Shown one piece after another: positions 1 to 8,785 of a DNA stretch of 38,085 nucleotides; position 1 is the first letter of the stretch, and every line of letters starts with the position of its first letter. The DNA is from Dysgonamonadaceae bacterium (GTDB taxonomy: Bacteria > Bacteroidota > Bacteroidia > Bacteroidales > Azobacteroidaceae): contig JAISWH010000170.1 of NCBI GenBank assembly GCA_031271125.1, positions 1-38,085 of the forward strand, in the 5' to 3' direction. Both the position numbers and the translations under genes were made by a program. The notes below the pieces were generated by a model. The model saw only the letters and a list, made by a program, of their open reading frames with translations. It did no database searches and was not told the DNA's origin.

Positions 1-55
1 CGAAAACAATCAGAAACAGCAAAAATAAAAAAGATGTTTTTTTCGTCATTTTCAT
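1..55 (-). CDS. N-terminus of a secreted or membrane protein (partial, cut by window edge)
   Basis: Reading leftward from an ATG at position 55, or the second ATG at 49, gives MKMTKKTSFLFLLFLIVF and then the edge of the window. Two lysines followed by an uninterrupted run of Leu, Phe, Ile and Val is a typical signal-peptide or signal-anchor start. Only 18 residues are visible, so nothing can be said about function. The gene points away from ahpC, and the roughly 700-bp gap between them is non-coding. The call rests only on the signal-like start and an open frame to the edge. Confidence 0.5.
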   Translation of the reverse strand, partial: MKMTKKTSFLFLLFLIVF

Positions 56-270
56 TTTTCAATTATTAATTTCACATTTTTTAAGTTTTAATACTTTTTT
101 CAAGAAAAACGCATAAATCCCTGTAAATCAATAGCTTGTCAAATCAACTTTGTGCTTCCAGTGTCTGTCACTATATTGATGACAGACAGCGTTTGTAAAT
201 AGCTGATTTTAAGATATTTAAGAGGCCTAATGTTTTACAAATGTTTAACAAATTGTTAAAATGGAAAATT

Positions 271-338
271 AAGGCGCGAAAAAAATACTTTTAAATTACT
301 GATAATAAGATAGATAAGGACAATTTTCGCCTTTTTTA
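271..338 (+). other. Possible structured RNA end or terminator-like hairpin
   Basis: AAGGCGCGAAAA at about 271 can pair with TTTTCGCCTT at about 323, leaving one bulged base, and the right arm runs straight into a T-run. The loop is about 40 nt, which is long for a simple terminator. It may end a short non-coding transcript from this gene-free stretch. No clear promoter was found upstream, so the call is weak. Confidence 0.25.
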
Positions 339-390
339 CTATTTAAACAAGACTAAAACAACTATGAATCAATAAGTTAAGAGGTGTTCG

Positions 391-411
391 TATTTAGAAT
401 GATTCTAAATA
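391..411. promoter_or_regulatory. Fur/PerR-family operator (7-1-7 inverted repeat)
   Basis: TATTTAGAAT, a central G, and ATTCTAAATA form a perfect 21-bp palindrome. Its core TTAGAATGATTCTAA has the 7-1-7 layout of Fur-family boxes and resembles the PerR box (TTATAATNATTATAA). A peroxide-responsive site upstream of ahpCF makes functional sense. However, it lies about 340 bp before ahpC and about 265 bp before the predicted ahpC -33 element, so it may instead control an unseen transcript in this gap or the divergent gene at the left edge. Confidence 0.55.
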
Positions 412-605
412 AGGCGGCTGAAAAAGTTTGCGGGACAAAGAAAAGTTGTTGCAAGTAGATAGTAATCAATTAGATAGGTATTAGTAATTTTAGAGTGAAT
501 TAAAATGCGAAAAATGAAGTGTCTGTCATCAATATAGTGACAGACACTTTTGTTAAAAAATTAACACGCGTTTTTGATAATTATTGTTTTGATTAACTCG
601 CTCGG

Positions 606-651
606 CGAAGGCTGGAGCCTTCACCATGTACAGAGTTTAATAGATTTTTTT
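606..651 (+). terminator. Small GC-rich hairpin followed by a T-run
   Basis: GAAGGCT, a 2-nt loop and AGCCTTC form a perfect 7-bp stem at about 607-622. A run of T residues follows some 20 nt later, at about 644-652. The stem and the T-run are too far apart for a classical intrinsic terminator, but the hairpin is clear. It sits just before the ahpC promoter and could separate an upstream transcript from ahpCF. Confidence 0.3.
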
Positions 652-674
652 TATGTGAAGATAAATAATATTCA

Positions 675-706
675 TTTGACGGGTATTATTAAAGCAAGTA
701 AATTTG
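675..706 (+). promoter_or_regulatory. ahpCF promoter, Bacteroides type
   Basis: TTTG at 675-678 and TAAATTTG at 699-706 are separated by 20 nt, matching the Bacteroidota primary sigma consensus (-33 TTTG, -7 TAnnTTTG). Transcription would begin near 712, giving a leader of about 40 nt before the ahpC ATG at 754. Confidence 0.7.
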
Positions 707-753
707 CACTGTAAAAGAACAAATAATATTCACAAATTAAAAAATTAAAGATT

Positions 754-1320
754 ATGCAATCAATTATCAATTCTCAATTACCTGAATTTAAAGTACAAGC
801 GTACCACAACGGGAGTTTCAAAACAGTAACGAACAAAGATGTATTAGGAAAATGGGCGATTTTCTTCTTTTATCCGGCCGATTTTACATTTGTTTGTCCG
901 ACGGAATTGGAAGATATGGCAAATAAATACGCCAAATTCCAGGAATTAGGCGTAGAAGTTTATTCCGTAAGCGCCGACACGCATTTTGTGCACAAAGCAT
1001 GGCACGACGCTTCCGAAACCATCCGTAAAATCAAGTATCCGATGTTGGCCGATCCGACCGGTGCATTGATCCGCGCCTTTGGCGTTTATATCGAAGAAGA
1101 CGGAATAGCTTATCGCGGAACATTTGTCGTAAACCCCGAAGGTCAAATCAAAGTGACCGAAATTCACGATAACGGTATTGGTCGCAATGCCGACGAACTC
1201 TTACGCAAAGTGGAAGCCGCTCAATTCGTTGCCGCTCATCCCAACGAAGTTTGTCCCGCCAAATGGAAAAAAGGCGACACTACTTTGAAGCCGAGCATTG
1301 ATTTGGTTGGGAAAATTTAG
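754..1320 (+). CDS. ahpC: Alkyl hydroperoxide reductase subunit C (2-Cys peroxiredoxin)
   Basis: AhpC reduces hydrogen peroxide, organic peroxides and peroxynitrite in the cytoplasm and is itself re-reduced by AhpF, encoded next. The 188-residue length is standard. The peroxidatic cysteine is Cys48 in DFTFVCPTELEDMA, and the resolving cysteine is about Cys167 in NEVCPAKW near the C-terminus, which identifies a typical 2-Cys AhpC/Prx1-type enzyme. ahpF starts 23 bp downstream in the same direction, so the two form an operon. A Bacteroides-type promoter sits just upstream and a PerR-like palindrome lies further up. In Bacteroides fragilis ahpCF is under OxyR control; here the visible palindrome points rather to a Fur-family regulator. 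Confidence 0.97.
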   Translation: MQSIINSQLPEFKVQAYHNGSFKTVTNKDVLGKWAIFFFYPADFTFVCPTELEDMANKYAKFQELGVEVYSVSADTHFVHKAWHDASETIRKIKYPMLADPTGALIRAFGVYIEEDGIAYRGTFVVNPEGQIKVTEIHDNGIGRNADELLRKVEAAQFVAAHPNEVCPAKWKKGDTTLKPSIDLVGKI

Positions 1321-1343
1321 GAATTCCTAAAATTATTTCAATT

Positions 1344-2888
1344 ATGTTGGATTCAACTTTAAAAGAACAATTAATATCCATCTTCTCCGGATTAGAGGCG
1401 GATTACACGCTCAACATCACCGTTTCGCCACAGCACGAAAGCAAAGGCGAATTGCTGGAGTTGTTAAACGATGTGGCCGCCACTTCCGAAAAAATTACTT
1501 GCCGGGTGGAAGACGGAAAGGATTTGTCGTTTTCTCTGTTGAAAAATGGGGAAGATACAGGCATTCGGTTTCGCGGCGTCCCAAACGGACACGAATTTAC
1601 TTCTTTGCTTTTGGCTATTTTGAACGCCGACGGCAAAGGAAAAAATATTCCCGACGAAGCGGTCGTCCGGCGGATTCAGGCTCTGAAAGGCGATATACGG
1701 TTGACGACTTATGTGTCGCTTACCTGTACCAATTGCCCCGATGTAGTGCAAACGCTTAACCTCATGGCGCTATTGAATCCTCGCATTCGTCACGAAATGA
1801 CGGATGGCGCTATTTATCAGGAAGAAGCAAACGCCTTGAAAATACAAGCGGTTCCCACTGTTTTTGCCGATGGACAATTGTTGCACGTAGGCAAAGCCGA
1901 TTTGGGAGAATTGCTTGATAAATTAGAGGCTCATTATGGATCAACAGCCGAAACTTTGGAAACGTCCGAAAAGCATTACGATATAATTATTGTCGGAGGC
2001 GGGCCGGCCGGAAGTGCGGCCGCTATTTATTCGGCGCGTAAAGGTTTGAACGTCGCTCTTGTAGCGGAACGAATCGGCGGACAGGTGAAAGAAACGCTTG
2101 GCATCGAAAATCTGATTTCCGTTCCATACACCACCGGCAACCAGTTGGCAGATAACCTGAAAACGCATCTTCAACGCAATGCTGTCGATTTACTGGAACA
2201 TCGCAAGGTGGAAAAATTGGAAACAAACGGCAAGGAAAAAATTGTTTCGGCAACCGGAGGTGAGAAATTCATTGCGCCTGCCGTAATTGTTGCAACGGGC
2301 GCAAGTTGGCGCAAACTGAACATTCCCGGCGAATCGGATTACATCGGTAGAGGCGTAGCTTTTTGTCCGCATTGCGACGGGCCTTTTTATCAAGGCAAAC
2401 ACGTTGCCGTCATCGGCGGCGGTAATTCCGGTATTGAAGCGGCCATAGACCTTGCGGGCATTTGTTCGAAAGTAACCGTTTTTGAGTTTCTCGACGAATT
2501 GAAAGCGGATAATGTTTTGCAGGAAAAAGCAAAAAGTCTGCCGAATGTTGAGATATTCATGTCTTCGCAAACCGTGGAAGTGCTCGGCGATGGCGAAAAA
2601 GTAACCGGCATCCGCGTCAAAAACAGGAAAACTGACGAAGAACGCAGGTTCGATTTAGACGGTATTTTTGTTCAAATCGGTTTGTCGCCCAACAGCGCCG
2701 TCTTCAAGGAAATCCTTACTACCAACCGTTTCGGCGAAATAGAAATCGACACCTATTGCCACACCAATCAACCGGGTATTTATGCCGCAGGCGACGTAAC
2801 TACAACGCCTTATAAGCAAATTATCATTTCAATGGGTGAAGGAGCCAAAGCGGCCTTGAGCGCTTTTAACGACCGAATACGGACGTAA
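1344..2888 (+). CDS. ahpF: Alkyl hydroperoxide reductase subunit F (NAD(P)H-dependent, FAD)
   Basis: AhpF passes electrons from NAD(P)H through FAD and two disulfide centres to AhpC. The 514-residue protein has the full family layout. An N-terminal tandem thioredoxin-fold region (about 1-200) carries the CxxC centre CTNC at 128-131. The thioredoxin-reductase-like part has the FAD motif GGGPAGSAAAIYSARKG near 218-234, the second redox centre CPHC at 341-344, the nucleotide-binding motif GGGNSGIEAAIDLAG near 358-372, and the C-terminal FAD signature GIYAAGDVTT. No key residue is missing. The gene ends at a large repeat hairpin facing the convergent DUF1080 gene. Confidence 0.97.
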   Translation: MLDSTLKEQLISIFSGLEADYTLNITVSPQHESKGELLELLNDVAATSEKITCRVEDGKDLSFSLLKNGEDTGIRFRGVPNGHEFTSLLLAILNADGKGKNIPDEAVVRRIQALKGDIRLTTYVSLTCTNCPDVVQTLNLMALLNPRIRHEMTDGAIYQEEANALKIQAVPTVFADGQLLHVGKADLGELLDKLEAHYGSTAETLETSEKHYDIIIVGGGPAGSAAAIYSARKGLNVALVAERIGGQVKETLGIENLISVPYTTGNQLADNLKTHLQRNAVDLLEHRKVEKLETNGKEKIVSATGGEKFIAPAVIVATGASWRKLNIPGESDYIGRGVAFCPHCDGPFYQGKHVAVIGGGNSGIEAAIDLAGICSKVTVFEFLDELKADNVLQEKAKSLPNVEIFMSSQTVEVLGDGEKVTGIRVKNRKTDEERRFDLDGIFVQIGLSPNSAVFKEILTTNRFGEIEIDTYCHTNQPGIYAAGDVTTTPYKQIIISMGEGAKAALSAFNDRIRT

Positions 2889-2893
2889 AATGT

Positions 2894-2970
2894 AGAATGT
2901 AGAATGCAAAATGCAAAATGTAGAATGGTGAATAATCATTTTACATTTTGCATTTTGCATTTTACATTCT
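2894..2970. repeat. AATGNNN heptamer repeat forming a 29-bp-arm hairpin (likely bidirectional terminator)
   Basis: The left arm (2894-2922) and right arm (2942-2970) are 29 bp each with one mismatch around a 19-nt loop. The arms are built of 7-bp units such as AATGTAG and AATGCAA in tandem. The element fills the gap between the convergent ahpF and DUF1080 genes, so a hairpin on both strands could end both transcripts. There is no long T-run, so the terminator role is inferred from position. Confidence 0.75.
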
Positions 2971-2975
2971 CAAAT

Positions 2976-3881
2976 CTAATCGGTAATCTTCACCTTGATG
3001 TTTTTGTACCAAACAACATCGCCATGATCTTGGAAACCGATGTACCCTTCATGGTTTTCACCGCCTAATTGAGACAGGAAAGTAAATGCCAAGGGGAAAC
3101 TGCCGCCTTTTTTGAATTTACCGCTGTTGATCAATTCGTCCCATTGTGGCGTCCACAAATGATATTCAACCACTTTTTTACCGTTTTGGAAATGGAAAAC
3201 GCTGCCTTTGAAAACAACGATTTCACCGGTATTCCATTCGCCGTATGGCTTGGAGTTTTGCGGTACGGCAGGAATCATATCGTACAGGGAAGCCGATTGG
3301 CGATTGCCGTTATCGGTTGCGATAGCGTCGGGATGATTGACATTATCCAGAATTTGGTATTCGGGGGAAGAAATGTAAATGGGTTCGCCTTTCACTTCGC
3401 GAGCCAAAAAGAATACGCCTGAATTAGCTGCTTTATCCACTTTCCATTCGAATTTCAAATGGAAATTCTTGAACTTGCGAGCGAAAATTATATCGCCGCC
3501 TTCTGCGGCTTGGGCTTCGCCGGCGCCGGAACCTGAGAATTTAATCGCTTCATCTTCAATAACCCATTTGCCCGGAACAGCGTCTTTTCCGTAACCTCTC
3601 CAGCCGTTGAACGTTTTTCCGTCGAAGATTGCGATGAAACCGTCTTTGTCTTTGGCCAATTCATCAATACTTACCTGGGGTTTTTCGATCAGAACGTAGG
3701 CGGGATCGTCTGCCGTAGCCGGAATTAAAATTTCATACGGGCCTTCGGCAACTAATTTCGGGTCAACCTGAGACGCTTCATCTGCTTGAGCTTCGGAACC
3801 TTGTTCCGCTTTTTTCGGTGTACAAGCCAAAATCATGCTTACCGCTGCAATAATGCTTACAAAATAACTGATTTTTTTCAT
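2976..3881 (-). CDS. DUF1080 lipoprotein (3-keto-disaccharide hydrolase family)
   Basis: The fold is a concanavalin-like jelly roll; family members are described as 3-keto-disaccharide hydrolases or sugar-binding proteins. I start at the ATG at 3881 (MKKISYFVSIIAAVSMILAC), because it opens a clean lipoprotein signal ending in LAC. The track start at 3905 would add eight residues before the lysines. The mature part has the DUF1080 hallmarks GFIAIFDGKTFNGWRGYGKD, FKNFHLKFEWKV, NSGVFFLA, and a C-terminal GYIGFQDHGDVVWYKNIKVK. It is probably anchored to a membrane facing the periplasm or the cell surface. It follows the Tat-exported oxidoreductase gene by about 90 bp and likely shares its mRNA. 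Such pairs are common in Bacteroidota and fit oxidation of a glycoside at C3 followed by cleavage of the 3-keto sugar; that link is inference here. Confidence 0.88.
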   Translation of the reverse strand: MKKISYFVSIIAAVSMILACTPKKAEQGSEAQADEASQVDPKLVAEGPYEILIPATADDPAYVLIEKPQVSIDELAKDKDGFIAIFDGKTFNGWRGYGKDAVPGKWVIEDEAIKFSGSGAGEAQAAEGGDIIFARKFKNFHLKFEWKVDKAANSGVFFLAREVKGEPIYISSPEYQILDNVNHPDAIATDNGNRQSASLYDMIPAVPQNSKPYGEWNTGEIVVFKGSVFHFQNGKKVVEYHLWTPQWDELINSGKFKKGGSFPLAFTFLSQLGGENHEGYIGFQDHGDVVWYKNIKVKITD

Positions 3882-3943
3882 GTTTACTTTATTATTTTTA
3901 ATCATTTTATTGTGAATAATTGATATTGTACTACTGTACTCAC

Positions 3944-3968
3944 AATTCCTAAATTCTTAATTCCTAAT
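3944..3968. repeat. Short AATTCNN heptamer repeat
   Basis: Three units (AATTCCT, AATTCTT, AATTCCT) with one extra A lie between the oxidoreductase stop and the DUF1080 start. The same unit appears inside ilvD and at the end of the small lipoprotein gene, so this is the shortest copy of a window-wide repeat family. Confidence 0.65.
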
Positions 3969-3971
3969 CAA

Positions 3972-5453
3972 TCAAGGCATCGCCGGTAAAGACCAACCGC
4001 TACGGTAAGTATGTTTGATCAATTCGGACGCAAATTGTTTGGCAGGAATCGGGTCCGTCCATTCTTTATTGAATGTCGGGTGTCCGTCGTGAATGGAGAA
4101 ACCGTCTTTTTTACAAATTTTGATTTGTTCCTCATCGGTCAGGTTGGTAAATTCCATTTTTTGACCGTTCCAATGAAGTTCTTTGTTCAGGCTTTGCAGA
4201 CGAACAGCCAATACGCCCATCACAACCATTTCGTTGAAAGGACCGGCGTCGCTGAAAGCGGAAGATAACTTGCGACGGCTTTCGGGTGATTCTTTGCAAG
4301 CGCCCACCCAGTCCATTTCGTGGCTGTCGTTGATGCGGCGGCGGAATTGAGGTGCATTCGGTTTGCGGCCGGACAACAACCAGGGGTCGGCTCCGTAGCA
4401 ACCGCAAATCAGTTTGTCCTTCGTTCCATGGAAACAAACGTAACCGCCTTGATGGTTCGGGTTTTGACCGGCAGGCCATCCTTTGGGAAGCATCGGTTTG
4501 ATACCGCCGTCCGTCCAGGTAACTTCGACTTCGGGAAGTCTGATTTTCATTTTTCTCTTCGGAGTTCTTGCCGGGAATGTCAGGGAAACGGATTGTGCCA
4601 CAGGAGCGCAATCTTCAAGCAACAGCGTTGAGTTGCCTTGTACTTTGGTCGGATAACCTAATTCCAGACCCATGAATACCGGATGTAAGATGTGGCAAGC
4701 CATATCGCCGAGTGCGCCGGTGCCGAAATCCCACCAACCGCGCCAATTCCACGGGTGATAGATTGCGTTGTAAGGACGCATTTTAGCAGGTCCGATAAAC
4801 AAATCCCAATCCAGATATTCGGGCACCCAGTGTCCCTGTTCGGGATTGTTCAATCCCTGCGGCCAGATCGGGCGGTCGGTAAATGTTTCGACTTTCGTTA
4901 TTTCACCGATTTCGCCGTTGGCAATCCATTCGCAGACGAGGTTGACGCCTTCGCCCGATGCACCTTGATTACCCATTTGTGTGGCTACTTTGTATTTGTC
5001 GGCCAGACGGGTTAACAAACGGGATTCATACACCGAGTGTGTCAACGGTTTTTGCACATAAACGTGTTTCCCTAAAGTGATGCCGGTGGCTGCAACAATC
5101 GCATGGGTATGGTCGGCTGTCGCCACAATAACCGCGTCGATTGATTTGCCCGCTTCATCGTACATTTTCCGCCAGTCTTTGTATTGCTTGGCTCTGGGAT
5201 GTTCTTCGAATGTTTTTTTTGCATATTTCCAATCCACATCGCACAGGGCAACAATATTTTCCGAACCTTTTACGACACCGATATTGGCACGTCCCATACC
5301 ACCGATACCAACAGCGGCGATATTCAGTTTATCACTCGGCGCTGTTTGGCCACTAAATTTTTTACCCATGGCTACGCTCGGAATAATCGTCATTCCGATA
5401 GCTGCCATACCGCTTTTTTGAAGAAAAGATCTTCTTGACATTGAGTTTGACAT
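3972..5453 (-). CDS. Gfo/Idh/MocA family oxidoreductase with Tat signal
   Basis: This is an NAD(P)-dependent sugar dehydrogenase-type protein of 493 residues. The start MSNSMSRRSFLQKSGMAAIG is a twin-arginine signal, so the protein is exported folded, probably with its cofactor bound. The Rossmann motif follows as NIAAVGIGGMGRANIGVVKG, and the family lysine motif appears as VYVQKPLTHSVYESRLL (EKP in many relatives, QKP here). The C-terminal half is the typical Gfo/Idh substrate domain of the larger Bacteroidota/Planctomycetes subgroup. Its own Bacteroides-type promoter lies upstream, and the DUF1080 lipoprotein gene follows in the same direction. The substrate cannot be read from the sequence; a periplasmic glycoside is the likely target. 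Confidence 0.9.
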   Translation of the reverse strand: MSNSMSRRSFLQKSGMAAIGMTIIPSVAMGKKFSGQTAPSDKLNIAAVGIGGMGRANIGVVKGSENIVALCDVDWKYAKKTFEEHPRAKQYKDWRKMYDEAGKSIDAVIVATADHTHAIVAATGITLGKHVYVQKPLTHSVYESRLLTRLADKYKVATQMGNQGASGEGVNLVCEWIANGEIGEITKVETFTDRPIWPQGLNNPEQGHWVPEYLDWDLFIGPAKMRPYNAIYHPWNWRGWWDFGTGALGDMACHILHPVFMGLELGYPTKVQGNSTLLLEDCAPVAQSVSLTFPARTPKRKMKIRLPEVEVTWTDGGIKPMLPKGWPAGQNPNHQGGYVCFHGTKDKLICGCYGADPWLLSGRKPNAPQFRRRINDSHEMDWVGACKESPESRRKLSSAFSDAGPFNEMVVMGVLAVRLQSLNKELHWNGQKMEFTNLTDEEQIKICKKDGFSIHDGHPTFNKEWTDPIPAKQFASELIKHTYRSGWSLPAMP

Positions 5454-5517
5454 AATAAAGATTTTAAAAAGATTTTTAAAAATATTACTTGTTTTTTTGT
5501 TTGAATAACAATGGCCT

Positions 5518-5549
5518 CAAAGTTAGCATATTTAATTGATATGATGAAA
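5518..5549 (-). promoter_or_regulatory. Promoter of the Gfo/Idh-DUF1080 pair
   Basis: On the minus strand TAACTTTG (5525-5518) fits the -7 element TAnnTTTG. A near match to TTTG (TTTC, 5549-5546) lies 20 nt further upstream. Predicted leader is about 55-60 nt. The surrounding 5454-5585 gap holds no other recognisable feature. Confidence 0.5.
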
Positions 5550-5585
5550 TAATCACGCTGTTTTTTTGCAATTTTTTGCTAACGC

Positions 5586-6797
5586 TTACTTCAAATTCCG
5601 TAATATATGCCCCATTCGTTCCTTTTTAGTCCACATATAAAATTCATTGTAAGGATTCGTAGTCATTTCGATGGGAATATTTTCTACGATTTCCAAACCA
5701 TATCCTTCGAGCGCCGCCCGTTTGACCGGATTGTTGGTGATTAACCGGATTTTGGATATGTTCAGATCGCGAAGTATCTGGGCGCCCACGCCATATTCCC
5801 GTTCATCGGAATCGTGTCCCAGATGCAGATTCGCCTCGACCGTATCAAGACCTTGTTCCTGCAATTTATAAGCCCGCATCTTGTCCATCAAGCCGATACC
5901 GCGTCCTTCCTGGTTCAGGTAAACCACAGCGCCTTTTCCCTCTTTTTCAATCATTTCCATGGAAACGTGCAACTGTTCGCCGCACTCGCAACGCAAAGAG
6001 CCGAAGATATCGCCCGTAGAGCAGGAAGAGTGCATCCGCACCAGCACCGGTTCGTCTTTCGTCCATTCGCCTTTTATCAGCGCGATATGTTCCAAACCAT
6101 TGGATTTTTGACGGAAAGGGATCAGTTTGAAGTGACCGTACAGGGTCGGCATATTCACTGTTTCGCCTTTTTCAAGCAGTGATTCGTATTTCAGTCGATA
6201 GACGATCAAATCCTTGATACTGATTATTTTAATGTCAAATTTCTTCGATACTTCCAACAAATCCGGTAAACGAGCCATTGTGCCGTCTTCCTTGATGATT
6301 TCAATCAAAGCCCCTGCCGGATAAAGCCCTGCCAAACGCGCCAAATCGACGGTGGCCTCAGTATGTCCCGCTCTTTTCAGGACGCCTTTGGAACGGGCGC
6401 GCAAGGGATTGACATGCCCAGGACGCGCCAAATCGGCCGGTTTTGTGTTGATGTCTGCCAGGGATTTAATGGTCTCCGCACGGTCGAACATCGAAACGCC
6501 CGTTGTACATTCTCCACCTATTTTATCTATGGTAACGGTAAACGGCGTATCGAAAATGGATGTGTTTTTTGATACCTGCATTTCCAATTCCAATTCTTCA
6601 CAACGTTCTTCGGTAACCGGAGCGCAAAGGAGTCCGCGCCCGTAAGTCATCATGAAATTTATTTTTTCCGGCGTAACTTTCTCTGCGGCAATAATAAAAT
6701 CGCCTTCATTTTCCCGGTCTTCGTCATCGACTACAATCAGGAATTTTCCTTCCCTGAAATCCTCAATCGCTTCTTCAATTCTGTTTAATTTATCCAT
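5586..6797 (-). CDS. ribBA: Bifunctional 3,4-dihydroxy-2-butanone-4-phosphate synthase / GTP cyclohydrolase II
   Basis: This enzyme supplies both riboflavin precursors: DHBP from ribulose 5-phosphate and the pyrimidine product of GTP ring opening. In the 403-residue protein the RibB half (about 1-200) shows [36 protein letters not shown] and [15 protein letters not shown]. The RibA half (about 205-400) shows [20 protein letters not shown], with the zinc-binding cysteines, and [22 protein letters not shown]. Both active sites look intact. The start codon lies inside the last codons of the upstream lptF/G-like gene (13-bp overlap), so the two are translated from one mRNA. No FMN riboswitch is visible upstream, as expected for a gene inside an operon. 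Confidence 0.97.
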   Translation of the reverse strand: MDKLNRIEEAIEDFREGKFLIVVDDEDRENEGDFIIAAEKVTPEKINFMMTYGRGLLCAPVTEERCEELELEMQVSKNTSIFDTPFTVTIDKIGGECTTGVSMFDRAETIKSLADINTKPADLARPGHVNPLRARSKGVLKRAGHTEATVDLARLAGLYPAGALIEIIKEDGTMARLPDLLEVSKKFDIKIISIKDLIVYRLKYESLLEKGETVNMPTLYGHFKLIPFRQKSNGLEHIALIKGEWTKDEPVLVRMHSSCSTGDIFGSLRCECGEQLHVSMEMIEKEGKGAVVYLNQEGRGIGLMDKMRAYKLQEQGLDTVEANLHLGHDSDEREYGVGAQILRDLNISKIRLITNNPVKRAALEGYGLEIVENIPIEMTTNPYNEFYMWTKKERMGHILRNLK

Positions 6798-8665
6798 AAT
6801 TCTTTTTCTATTTCTTCATTCACTTTCATCGAAATGCTGAGGTCATTATTTATTTGTCTCTGTTTGAATGTGTAAAATAAATATAAACTTATTCCTAACG
6901 GGAATAGCAAAAAGCATATCCGGCGGACGGAAGGTTTATCCAAAACAGGCCATTTTAATTGATTAATAACCGGATAATCCATCAATTTTCCGATGATCAA
7001 ATTTTCTTCCGAATTTCTCAAATCTTCTATCCAGGTTTCCATCCGGGTAACGAGATTATCCAACTCTTTGTCTTCAAAACCGTTCTTCCAGAATGAAAAT
7101 TTCCTGTCTTTTTGTAAATATTGTTTGGCGTCGTTGTTCCAAGTTTGCATGGCATGTACATCTTCCTCATAATCAGGTGAAACCATGATAACTTCTTTCC
7201 GGCTGTAATTTCGCATTTCGCGTTTTCCGATAAGTCGTTGCAAAACGTTTTTCCATACATCGGGATTCATTATAACCGAATCATTCACTGCTTTATAGGT
7301 AAAGAAAGCGCCCAACCCAACAAGGAGCAGGTTACTCAACCACATGCCTTGCCAAACCGGCCAAACGCCTTGTCGAGCCATCTTCAAACCAAATAAATCA
7401 ACAGTATAATACAAAATAAATATGAAAACGGACAATACGGTGGGTACACCTAACCCGCCTTTGCGGATAATCGCGCCCAAAGGCGCCCCGATGAAAAAGA
7501 ACAACAAACAGGCCAAGGAATAGGAAAACCGCCGGTTTAATTCGATCCGGTGCCCTCGAAATTCTTTTTTCCGCGTCGTTTGTTCCATCAGCCGGAAATT
7601 GAGATCATTGTTCAACATATTGGCTTTTGACCGGGCGCTTTCGAGTATCCGCATTTGATCGCCAAGAGAAGCCTGTTTGAAATATTTCTCAAAATCATTC
7701 GTATATATAGTGTCTTTTTTCAAAAAATTTGTTTTGCCATAAGCCGGTTGAATAAAGGAACCGGCATAAACCCGATTAATGAAAAAAGGACTTTCCGCCT
7801 TCCTGATACTGTCGTTGACCACTTTGGCCGAATCGATAAATGAAACTAATTCCAGGGTGTTCTTGGTAAAATCTCGATTTTGCATAAACGATTCATCCGC
7901 CATGTTGAAATTCGAATCGAAAGGAATCAGGATTTGCCGGAAAGAAAAAGATTGCCGGACGTAAGGAATTTGTTCCGGCGCTCTGCGATTAGATTGCCGG
8001 AAGTTCATATTTTGAAACTGTTCGCCGGTGTACAACGTAAGCGCTAAATGTTTTTTGTCGTCCGACGTTTTTAAACGTCCCGAATCGGCCACGATCACGA
8101 CAGCATTGCCGTAACCACCCGAAAAATCGTAAATCATCATGTCTTTGAGGAGGCCGTTTTTTTCTTTTTCCCGGACATAAACGTTATAATTCGGAATCTC
8201 TTTGCAAAACGAGCCTTCGGGAATGTCCAATTCCGGCGATTTCTGCCTGAGCGACCATAGGATAGTCCACAATTTGCCTTGCGCTTTCGGAGCGATTTGG
8301 TTTTGAAAGACAAAATCAATTACCGCAATAAATGCAATCAGAATGATCAACGGTTTCATGATTCGCATCAAAGAGATTCCGGACGACTTAATCGACAGCA
8401 ATTCAAGATGTTCTCCTAAATTTCCGAAAGTCATCAGCGAAGCCAGAAGAATGGATAAAGGCAATCCCAACGGCACCAAATAGAGCGCCGCATAAGCAAG
8501 CATTTCTATCAGCACCTTAATCTCAACGCCTTTACCGACCATATCTCCCACGTATTTCCAGATGAATTGCATCAGCAGGATGAAAAGACACACGCTGAAC
8601 ATTACCAGAAGTAACGGCAAAAAAGTTTTTATCAGAAAAGAATAGAGTTTTTTAATGCGAAACAT
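6785..8665 (-). CDS. LptF/LptG-family permease (lipopolysaccharide export)
   Basis: This is a YjgP/YjgQ family inner-membrane protein of the LPS transport machinery (LptB2FG), which lifts LPS out of the inner membrane. The 626-residue length is much greater than the roughly 360 of E. coli LptF or LptG, as is usual for the Bacteroidota version. Hydrophobic segments near the N-terminus ([56 protein letters not shown]) are followed by a periplasmic beta-jellyroll region, then a second membrane cluster ([22 protein letters not shown]). A cytoplasmic stretch and one last membrane helix near the C-terminus complete it. Whether it acts as LptF or LptG cannot be told. The 3' end overlaps the ribBA start. 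Confidence 0.92.
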   Translation of the reverse strand: MFRIKKLYSFLIKTFLPLLLVMFSVCLFILLMQFIWKYVGDMVGKGVEIKVLIEMLAYAALYLVPLGLPLSILLASLMTFGNLGEHLELLSIKSSGISLMRIMKPLIILIAFIAVIDFVFQNQIAPKAQGKLWTILWSLRQKSPELDIPEGSFCKEIPNYNVYVREKEKNGLLKDMMIYDFSGGYGNAVVIVADSGRLKTSDDKKHLALTLYTGEQFQNMNFRQSNRRAPEQIPYVRQSFSFRQILIPFDSNFNMADESFMQNRDFTKNTLELVSFIDSAKVVNDSIRKAESPFFINRVYAGSFIQPAYGKTNFLKKDTIYTNDFEKYFKQASLGDQMRILESARSKANMLNNDLNFRLMEQTTRKKEFRGHRIELNRRFSYSLACLLFFFIGAPLGAIIRKGGLGVPTVLSVFIFILYYTVDLFGLKMARQGVWPVWQGMWLSNLLLVGLGAFFTYKAVNDSVIMNPDVWKNVLQRLIGKREMRNYSRKEVIMVSPDYEEDVHAMQTWNNDAKQYLQKDRKFSFWKNGFEDKELDNLVTRMETWIEDLRNSEENLIIGKLMDYPVINQLKWPVLDKPSVRRICFLLFPLGISLYLFYTFKQRQINNDLSISMKVNEEIEKELWIN

Positions 8666-8682
8666 AAACTGTTATTTGCCTG

Positions 8683-8690
8683 CAAAAATA
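8683..8690 (-). promoter_or_regulatory. -7 element upstream of the lptF/G-ribBA operon
   Basis: On the minus strand TATTTTTG fits TAnnTTTG and lies 18 bp before the permease ATG, giving a very short leader. I see no good TTTG at the expected -33 distance, so this is a partial match. The rest of 8666-8785 holds only a weak GCTTG/CAAGC hairpin (about 8740-8778) just past the end of the GH20 gene, possibly ending the large operon. Confidence 0.4.
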
Positions 8691-8785
8691 CATTTTTTTT
8701 TTTTCTAATCCTCTAAAAAAATAACTTTTTGCTTAAAAGATATGCAAACCGGAGGCTTGCTTTTAGACTACGCCAAGCGGGGAAT

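Larger units (their letters stand above)
161..549. repeat. 388-bp block bounded by a palindromic inverted-repeat pair
   Basis: At 162-188 the sequence is TGTCTGTCA, a 9-nt spacer CTATATTGA, and TGACAGACA. At 517-549 it is AAGTGTCTGTCA, spacer TCAATATAG, and TGACAGACACTT. Each copy is itself a perfect palindrome (arms of 9 and 12 bp). The second spacer is exactly the reverse complement of the first, so the two copies form an inverted-repeat pair about 330 bp apart. No coding frame of note lies between them and no clear target-site duplication is seen. This could be a MITE-like element, a pair of operators bound by a looping regulator, or two hairpins at transcript ends. Confidence 0.6.

Noticed and set aside
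56-753. tRNA or small protein gene in the long left gap
   Set aside because: No cloverleaf or T-loop sequence and no ORF with a plausible start was seen; only palindromes, hairpins and the ahpC promoter could be supported.
4132-4611. 159-residue minus-strand ORF inside the Gfo/Idh gene
   Set aside because: An alternative frame of the same strand, basic and low-complexity, fully contained in the real gene.
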